Part shown: positions 61,541 to 64,000 of the stretch, in pieces
Position numbering within the stretch: position 1 is the first letter of the stretch
Layout of the letters: each line of letters starts with the position of its first letter
Source: Bacillota bacterium
GTDB lineage: Bacteria; Bacillota; JADQBR01
Reading direction: 5' to 3'
Assembly: GCA_016278515.1 (NCBI GenBank)
Contig: JADQBR010000119.1
Coordinates: 1 to 64,000 of the forward strand
DNA: 64,000 bases
Translations under genes and position numbers: made by a program
Notes under the pieces: generated by a model
What the model saw: only the letters and a program-made list of their open reading frames with translations
The model's database searches: none
What the model was told of the DNA's origin: nothing

Positions 61541-61673
61541 TCGTAGTTTTTTAAACCCGCTCTCAGCAGGGGGGTGCCCTCCCAAATGCTTTTTGTGTCC
61601 CTATAATACAGGGCCTACAAGCCACATTCAGAGCCAGGCTCCCATTGTATCGGTGTTGGATTAAAAACTACGA
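61541..61673 (-). ncRNA. ssrS: Probable 6S RNA (bsrA-like)
   Basis: A non-coding region with a long closing stem: on the minus strand TCGTAGTTTTTAATCC (61673-61658) pairs with GGTTTAAAAAACTACGA (61557-61541). Inside are a central region with short hairpins (GAGCC/GGCTC, GGGAGG/CCCCCC) and an apical stem with GGCTT and AAGC around CCCTGTATTATAGGG. The layout of a closing stem, central bubble and apical arm is that of 6S RNA, and B. subtilis bsrA lies in the same aspS-yrvM gap. At about 133 nt it is shorter than most. 61511-61825 holds nothing else. Confidence 0.65.
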
Positions 61674-61825
61674 TATATTACGTACACAGTAGGGTTTTAA
61701 CTGATTCAATAGTACCATACGGGCACAACCCTTTTCAAGTGGCAATAATTTCGTCTTGACTTTAATATCTGCAAACTGGGCTTATTTATACACTTATCTG
61801 CATGCCAAGCACACAAATAGCAAAG

Positions 61826-63637
61826 TTACTCGGCTTTACTGCCTGATGCCTTTTTTCCCACAATATTTGTTTTTAAATGAAGTTCTTTTAACTGATGCTT
61901 ATCCACCAGCGAGGGAGCTTCCGTCATCAGGTCGGTGGCACTTTGTGTCTTAGGAAAAGCAATGCAATCACGAATAGTTTCTCGCTTAGCCATAAGCATA
62001 ACCCAACGGTCCAAGCCAAATGCTATACCACCGTGCGGTGGTGTGCCATATTCAAAAGCATCCATTAAGAAGCCGAATTTCTCGCGCGCTTCCTCATCAC
62101 CTAAACCTAAAGTTCTAAACATTGTTTCTTGAATTTCTCTGCGATGGATACGAATACTTCCGCCACCCAATTCTACACCGTTTAATACTAAGTCGTAAGC
62201 TTGGGCCCTTACTTTACCCGGGTCTGTATCCATTAATGAAATATCCTCTTCCACCGGAGAAGTAAATGGGTGATGAAGTGCAAAGAAACGTTTTTCCTGC
62301 TCATCCCATTCTAATAACGGAAAATCAACCACCCAGACAAAGTTAAATTCGTCTTTATCAATAAGTTTCAGGCGTTTAGCCAATTCCAAACGAAGAGCGC
62401 CAAGACTAGCTGCAACTGTACTAGGCTTGTCTGCAACAAATAGCAGCAGGTCTCCCGGTTCGCCGCCCATCCGCTTAACAATCTTGTCCATTTCTTCGTC
62501 GGAAAAGAACTTGGCGATAGCTGACTTTACCCCATTCTCTTGAACGACAACCCATGCTAATCCCTTTGCCCCATAGGTACTGACAAACTCAGGCAAATCG
62601 TCAATCTCTCTGCGAGTAAAACTGCCGCAGCCTTTAGCATTGAGGCCCTTAACCTGACCACCATTTTTAACTGCCGCTGCAAACACCTTGAAATCTACTT
62701 CTTGGGCAATGTCGCTAATATCGACTAGCTCCATTCCAAAGCGCAAATCCGGTTTATCACTGCCATAACGTCCCATGGCCTCACCGTATGACAATCGACT
62801 AAAAGGTGTTGGTATTTCAATATTTAAGGTTTCTTTAAAAACATAGGCCACCAACTGTTCCATTAAGGTAAGTACTTTTTCTTGATTGACAAAAGACATC
62901 TCAACATCAAGCTGAGTGAATTCTGGTTGTCGGTCGGCTCTTAAATCTTCATCCCTGAAACACCGAACTATTTGAAAATACTTTTCCATCCCGGACACCA
63001 TTAATAATTGCTTAAAAATTTGCGGTGATTGTGGTAATGCAAAAAATTCCCCGGGATGCTGACGACTGGGTACCAAAAAATCTCTTGCACCTTCGGGAGT
63101 ACTTTTGGTCAGCATGGGCGTTTCTACTTCTAAAAAGTCTTTCTCATCTAAAAAGTCCCTCATTGCTTTAGTTGTTTTGTGTCGCATAATCATAACCCGC
63201 TGCATATCGGGCCGACGCAAATCAACATAACGATATTTAAGCCTTAAGGCTTCATCCACATCTACATCCTCAGTGATATAAAAAGGCGGCGTTTTAGCCC
63301 TATTAAGAATCCGCAGCTCGCTGGCATAGACTTCGACTTCACCCGTCCCCAAGGCTTCATTTAGGGTTCCTTGGGGGCGTCTGCGCACATCTCCCTTAAC
63401 TGCAAGGACAAATTCTCCTCGAACAGCTTCCGCCTTTTCGAATGCCTTCTGATCCACCTCATGGCTAAAAACCACCTGGACCACACCAGTTCGGTCCCTT
63501 AAATCTACGAATATTAAACCGCCGTGATCACGGCGCTTGTTAACCCATCCGTTCAAGATTATTGTTTCTCCAATTTGCTCGGTGAATACTTCCCCGCAGT
63601 TTACCGTCCTCAATAATTCTCCTAATGCTTCAGCCAT
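61826..63637 (-). CDS. aspS: Aspartyl-tRNA synthetase
   Basis: A 603-residue bacterial-type class II synthetase. An N-terminal anticodon-binding OB-fold ([20 protein letters not shown]) is followed by the catalytic domain ([33 protein letters not shown]), an inserted GAD domain (near residues 290-410), and the C-terminal [23 protein letters not shown] at 63637 follows GCAGGAA. It follows hisS, the usual order. Confidence 0.96.
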   Translation of the reverse strand: MAEALGELLRTVNCGEVFTEQIGETIILNGWVNKRRDHGGLIFVDLRDRTGVVQVVFSHEVDQKAFEKAEAVRGEFVLAVKGDVRRRPQGTLNEALGTGEVEVYASELRILNRAKTPPFYITEDVDVDEALRLKYRYVDLRRPDMQRVMIMRHKTTKAMRDFLDEKDFLEVETPMLTKSTPEGARDFLVPSRQHPGEFFALPQSPQIFKQLLMVSGMEKYFQIVRCFRDEDLRADRQPEFTQLDVEMSFVNQEKVLTLMEQLVAYVFKETLNIEIPTPFSRLSYGEAMGRYGSDKPDLRFGMELVDISDIAQEVDFKVFAAAVKNGGQVKGLNAKGCGSFTRREIDDLPEFVSTYGAKGLAWVVVQENGVKSAIAKFFSDEEMDKIVKRMGGEPGDLLLFVADKPSTVAASLGALRLELAKRLKLIDKDEFNFVWVVDFPLLEWDEQEKRFFALHHPFTSPVEEDISLMDTDPGKVRAQAYDLVLNGVELGGGSIRIHRREIQETMFRTLGLGDEEAREKFGFLMDAFEYGTPPHGGIAFGLDRWVMLMAKRETIRDCIAFPKTQSATDLMTEAPSLVDKHQLKELHLKTNIVGKKASGSKAE

Positions 63638-63640
63638 TAT

Positions 63641-64000
63641 TTATTCCTGCCTCCCTGACACTTTTTCTGCAATGTATTGTGCAACTCTGTTAAAGTTGAC
63701 TTCTTCCTGATCGCCCGAAGCCATATTGCGCAGCAAAGCCATCCGCTTTTCAACTTCTTCCGCCCCAATAATTAAAGCATATTCAGCTCCTAGCTTGTCC
63801 GCCTGCTTCATTTGGGCCTTTAAGCTGCGTCCTATTACATCATGATCAGCTTTTACATGCCAGGACCGAAGCTGCTGCAAAATTTTAAACGCTTGTTCTT
63901 TGCCAATTTCTCCTAATGTTATCAGGTATACATCAAGGTTAACTCCGTTTACTCCGGCTACGCCCTGCTGTTTCATAGTAGCAATAATTCTTTCTAGCCC
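63641..64000 (-). CDS. hisS: Histidyl-tRNA synthetase, C-terminal part (cut by window edge)
   Basis: The frame is open to the window end; the visible 119 residues are the C-terminal anticodon-binding domain of HisRS. Marks: LDVYLITLGEIGKEQAFKIL, KAQMKQADKLGAEYALIIGA and VNFNRVAQYIAEKV. The ATG at 63976 is internal, not the start. It lies 3 bp upstream of aspS, so the two are an operon. Confidence 0.92.
   Translation of the reverse strand, partial: GLERIIATMKQQGVAGVNGVNLDVYLITLGEIGKEQAFKILQQLRSWHVKADHDVIGRSLKAQMKQADKLGAEYALIIGAEEVEKRMALLRNMASGDQEEVNFNRVAQYIAEKVSGRQE

Overview
The window reads as chromosome of a spore-forming, anaerobic, low-GC Firmicute of the class Clostridia, most like the Peptococcaceae/Desulfotomaculum group. 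The evidence is an intact sigK-type sporulation sigma factor, desulfoferrodoxin and rubredoxins, a membrane-anchored c-type dihaem protein unusual for Clostridium proper, and a Firmicute-type gene order around alaS, mltG and aspS. No tRNA, rRNA or CRISPR array was seen. Most genes lie on the minus strand.

Layout. (1) 1-3.1 kb: oxidative-stress proteins (desulfoferrodoxin, rubredoxin, and a tandem-rubredoxin/flavin-reductase fusion) and a CNNM/CorC membrane protein. (2) 3.3-4.7 kb: a small unknown gene and a PLP aminotransferase. (3) 5.0-10.0 kb: an envelope-stress-like cluster of DUF4178, PspA, a DUF4247 lipoprotein, DUF350, a membrane aminopropyltransferase-like protein and an RCK potassium channel; this is the most interesting poorly characterised system here. 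(4) 10.3-16.2 kb: a double DUF3231 protein and a TetR-MFP-RND efflux operon with a clear operator. (5) 16.4-21.2 kb: an eroded region holding fragments of an MFS transporter, recombinases, an HxlR regulator and a NagZ-like hydrolase, mixed with intact VOC, dihaem cytochrome and CMD genes. (6) 21.4-23.0 kb: a Phd-Uma2 fusion and sigK. (7) 23.3-29.9 kb: a nucleoside uptake and deoxyribose catabolism operon (SorC/DeoR regulator, deoC, BMP lipoprotein, ABC transporter) with a DeoR-like operator. (8) 30.0-32.6 kb: an insertion-sequence graveyard and an MntA/HepT-type pair. (9) 32.9-38.3 kb: a DUF1540 protein, a GltB-like FMN protein divergent from glnA, and a class B penicillin-binding protein. (10) 38.4-50.9 kb: the conserved block alaS - ireB - ruvX - DUF1292 - VanW - mltG - trmR - U32 peptidase - DUF4911, with a T-box before alaS and a second RCK channel inserted in it. 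(11) 51.2-53.9 kb: a TetR/FadR-like regulator and a fatty acyl-CoA synthetase with a FadR-like box. (12) 54.1-64 kb: mnmA, iscU, iscS, iscR, rarA, ltaE, trxA, csoR, tcdA, a probable 6S RNA, aspS and the end of hisS.

Functional links visible in the sequence: iscR-iscS-iscU-mnmA couples Fe-S assembly with tRNA thiolation; trmR plus the U32 protein fit wobble-uridine hydroxylation and methylation; the deo operon imports and breaks down deoxynucleosides. A short hairpin repeat family (about 7.7, 36.3 and 44.4 kb, plus a tail at 31.5 kb) and a 290-bp MITE-like element are scattered between genes. Family names come from reading the proteins by eye; no database search was possible.
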